Source: an uncultured Clostridia bacterium
Lineage (GTDB): Bacteria > Bacillota > Clostridia > Oscillospirales > Acutalibacteraceae
DNA length: 6,289 nucleotides
Assembly (NCBI GenBank): GCA_946610835.1
Contig: CAMOCU010000066.1
Coordinates: 1 to 6,289, forward strand
Direction of reading: 5' to 3'
The notes below the pieces were generated by a model. The model worked only from the letters and a program-made list of their open reading frames with translations, was not told the origin of the DNA and did no database searches. The position numbers and the translations under genes are program-made. Positions within the stretch are counted from its first letter, which is position 1. The number at the start of each line of letters is the position of its first letter. Shown here in pieces: positions 5,224 through 6,289 of the stretch.

Positions 5224-5682
5224 TTAGAACGGAAGCTCGTCGTCGTCCTGGATGTCGTTGAAATCACCCATGCCGCCGCTGGCAAACGCGGGGGCTGCTT
5301 GAGGACGGGCGGGCTCTTCGTAACGGGAAGCGTTGTTTGCGCTGCCCGCGGTTCCGGTCTCCGCTCTGCTGCCGCAGAAGCTGACGTTGTCTGCCACGAT
5401 CTCTACGGCTGTGCGTTTGTTGCCGTTGCGGTCCTCGTAGTTGCGGGTCTGGATAGAACCCTGCACTGCGATCATGGAACCTTTGCGGAAATAGCGGCTG
5501 ACAAATTCCGCCGTCTGTCTCCAGGCGACGACGTCAATAAAATCCGCCTGCCGCTCCTCGCCCTGACGGACGAAGTTGCGGTCAACTGCCACACGGAAGG
5601 AAATCACGGAAATGCCGGATGTTGTGGTGCGCAGCTCGGGATCTGCCACGAGTCTGCCCATAATCACTGCACAATTAAGCAT
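5224..5682 (-). CDS. ssb: single-stranded DNA-binding protein
   Basis: SSB coats single-stranded DNA during replication, repair and recombination and recruits partner proteins through its C-terminal tip. The 152-residue protein has an OB-fold (about 1-105) with the expected NCAVIMGRLVADPELR start, FIDVVAWRQTAEFV and the GSIQTRNYEDRNGNKR strand. A flexible Ala/Gly/Pro linker follows, and the acidic tip DDDELPF ends the protein. The ATG at 5682 has AAGGAGG ahead, with the ribosome site overlapping the rpsF stop (TAAGGAGG). It sits between rpsF and rpsR as usual in Bacillota. Length and motifs indicate the housekeeping SSB and not a phage copy. Confidence 0.97.
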   Translation of the reverse strand: MLNCAVIMGRLVADPELRTTTSGISVISFRVAVDRNFVRQGEERQADFIDVVAWRQTAEFVSRYFRKGSMIAVQGSIQTRNYEDRNGNKRTAVEIVADNVSFCGSRAETGTAGSANNASRYEEPARPQAAPAFASGGMGDFNDIQDDDELPF

Positions 5683-5695
5683 TGTTCCTTCCTCC

Positions 5696-5986
5696 TTATG
5701 CCTTTTTCACTACGAGAGAGCGCAGGACACCTTCGGTGATCTTTGCGACACGCTCCAGCTCAGCGGGATACTCGGTATTGCTCACGGAATTGAGCAGTAC
5801 ATAGTAGCCGTCCGGTTCGTCGTTGATCGGGTAAGCGAGCTTGCGGCTGCCCCACTCGTCAACACTTTCCAGCGTACCGTGGTTTTCCGCGATGGCCTTG
5901 AACTTCTCAAGCAGTGCCTGCACCGCCTCATCGCCATTGGCCACAGAGAAAACCAACAAGGTTTCATAGCTGTTGTTTGCTGCCAT
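5696..5986 (-). CDS. rpsF: 30S ribosomal protein bS6
   Basis: A 96-residue small-subunit protein that pairs with S18 on the 16S platform. It has the S6 ferredoxin-like fold signature: YETLLVFS at the start, the EWGSRKLAYPIN segment, and YYVLLN followed by ELERVAKITEGVLRSLVVK. The ATG at 5986 is chosen because AGGAGGTG lies 8 bases before the A of its AAAAATG. A GTG three codons further upstream is part of that ribosome site. It is the first gene of the operon, with about 94 bases of leader before it. ssb follows after 13 bases. The S6:S18 complex represses its own operon in several bacteria, and the leader here is structured accordingly. Confidence 0.97.
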   Translation of the reverse strand: MAANNSYETLLVFSVANGDEAVQALLEKFKAIAENHGTLESVDEWGSRKLAYPINDEPDGYYVLLNSVSNTEYPAELERVAKITEGVLRSLVVKKA

Positions 5987-6080
5987 TTTTAGCACCTCCT
6001 TCTGGTCATTCGGCTGCGGTGATCCGCAGCAAGGATCGCGGGCATGCGATGCCCGCCGGCCGGTACATAGTACACGGCAA
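5987..6080 (-). promoter_or_regulatory. structured rpsF leader, candidate S6:S18 autoregulatory RNA
   Basis: Read leftward from the predicted start near 6080 there are three hairpins. The first is GTAC/GTAC extended by CCG/CGG (6077-6060). The second is GCGGGCAT/ATGCCCGC (6056-6038). The third is GCTGCGG/CCGCAGC with an ATCA loop (6030-6013). An unpaired CCGAATGACC stretch and the ribosome site follow. GATCC (6037-6033) can instead pair with GGATC (6025-6021), which excludes the third hairpin. Operons starting with rpsF are known to carry a leader bound by S6:S18 through a CCG-containing motif. Position and the CCG fit, but I could not verify the consensus. Confidence 0.5.
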
Positions 6081-6086
6081 GATATA

Positions 6087-6114
6087 ATTATAGCAAATTT
6101 GGGCGCAAAGTCAA
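6087..6114 (-). promoter_or_regulatory. sigma-A promoter of the rpsF-jag operon
   Basis: On the minus strand TTGACT (6114-6109) and a perfect TATAAT (6092-6087) are separated by 16 bases. Transcription would begin near 6080. It is the only clear promoter before the eight-gene leftward operon. No later gap (33 bases at most) has room for another apart from sites within coding sequence. It lies directly after the stop codon of the preceding gene. Confidence 0.85.
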
Positions 6115-6121
6115 GCTTTTT

Positions 6122-6289
6122 TTAAAAAATCCCGATCATGCGCGCAAAAAATGCACGAATACGCGGCATCAGATCAGCCAGCCGCTGCGCGAGACCGCAG
6201 CGCAGGCGGAGCATCCGCATATCGCTGACGGGCGTACCGTTCTGCGTTACGATCCGGCCGTCGGCGTCCACCATGGCGTCCGTCAGCTC
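6122..6289 (-). CDS. 3' end of an unrecognised leftward gene (partial)
   Basis: An open frame enters from the right edge and stops with TAA at 6124-6122, giving the last 55 residues of a protein. The tail begins ELTDAMVDADGRIVTQNG, is rich in Arg, Ala and Leu in the middle, and ends in a hydrophobic helix (about RIRAFFARMIGIF). Third-codon GC is high, as in the neighbouring real genes, which supports coding. I do not recognise the family. No terminator separates it from the rpsF promoter, which starts 8 bases past its stop, so some readthrough into rpsF is possible. Confidence 0.55.
   Translation of the reverse strand, partial: ELTDAMVDADGRIVTQNGTPVSDMRMLRLRCGLAQRLADLMPRIRAFFARMIGIF

Noticed and set aside
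4938..6289. Origin of replication near rpmH/rpsF, as in other Bacillota
   Set aside because: No dnaA gene and no copies of TTATCCACA-like DnaA boxes were seen, and the rpsR-rpmH gap is only 15 bases.

Overview
The window looks like a chromosomal segment of an anaerobic, moderately GC-rich Bacillota, most likely class Clostridia (Oscillospirales/Ruminococcaceae-like). This is inferred from several things: a rubrerythrin beside an iron-dependent alcohol dehydrogenase, strong AGGAGG-type ribosome binding sites, a short YidC with no lipoprotein signal, and a Jag/KhpB protein with Jag_N, KH and R3H domains. No species can be named from the sequence alone.

Layout. Positions 1-39 hold a terminator-like hairpin, followed by about 460 bases with no gene I recognise but with several stem-loops. 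A near-consensus promoter (506-534) then drives a rightward two-gene operon: an iron-containing alcohol dehydrogenase (555-1661) and rubrerythrin (1681-2217). It ends at a bidirectional intrinsic terminator (2237-2271). A second terminator (2314-2344) faces it and closes a long leftward operon that fills the rest of the window.

The leftward operon starts at a sigma-A-type promoter (6087-6114) and a structured leader of about 94 nt. It reads rpsF (S6), ssb, rpsR (S18), rpmH (L34), rnpA, yidD, yidC, jag/khpB. Every junction is 33 nt or less, and rnpA/yidD overlap by ATGA. The unannotated 3' end of another leftward gene enters at the right edge (6122-6289).

How the genes fit together. The leftward operon combines ribosome proteins, single-stranded DNA binding, RNase P maturation of tRNA, the YidC/YidD membrane insertion module and an RNA-binding protein. 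In model Bacillota, rpsF-ssb-rpsR and rpmH-rnpA-yidC-jag are separate operons on opposite sides of dnaA/oriC. Here they are joined by a 15-nt rpsR-rpmH junction with no dnaA or oriC between them.

The most distinctive points are this operon fusion, the arginine/glycine-rich (RGG-like) C-terminal tail on Jag/KhpB, and the rpsF leader with mutually exclusive hairpins. I see no CRISPR array, mobile element, tRNA or rRNA, and no strong candidate for a wholly new system.
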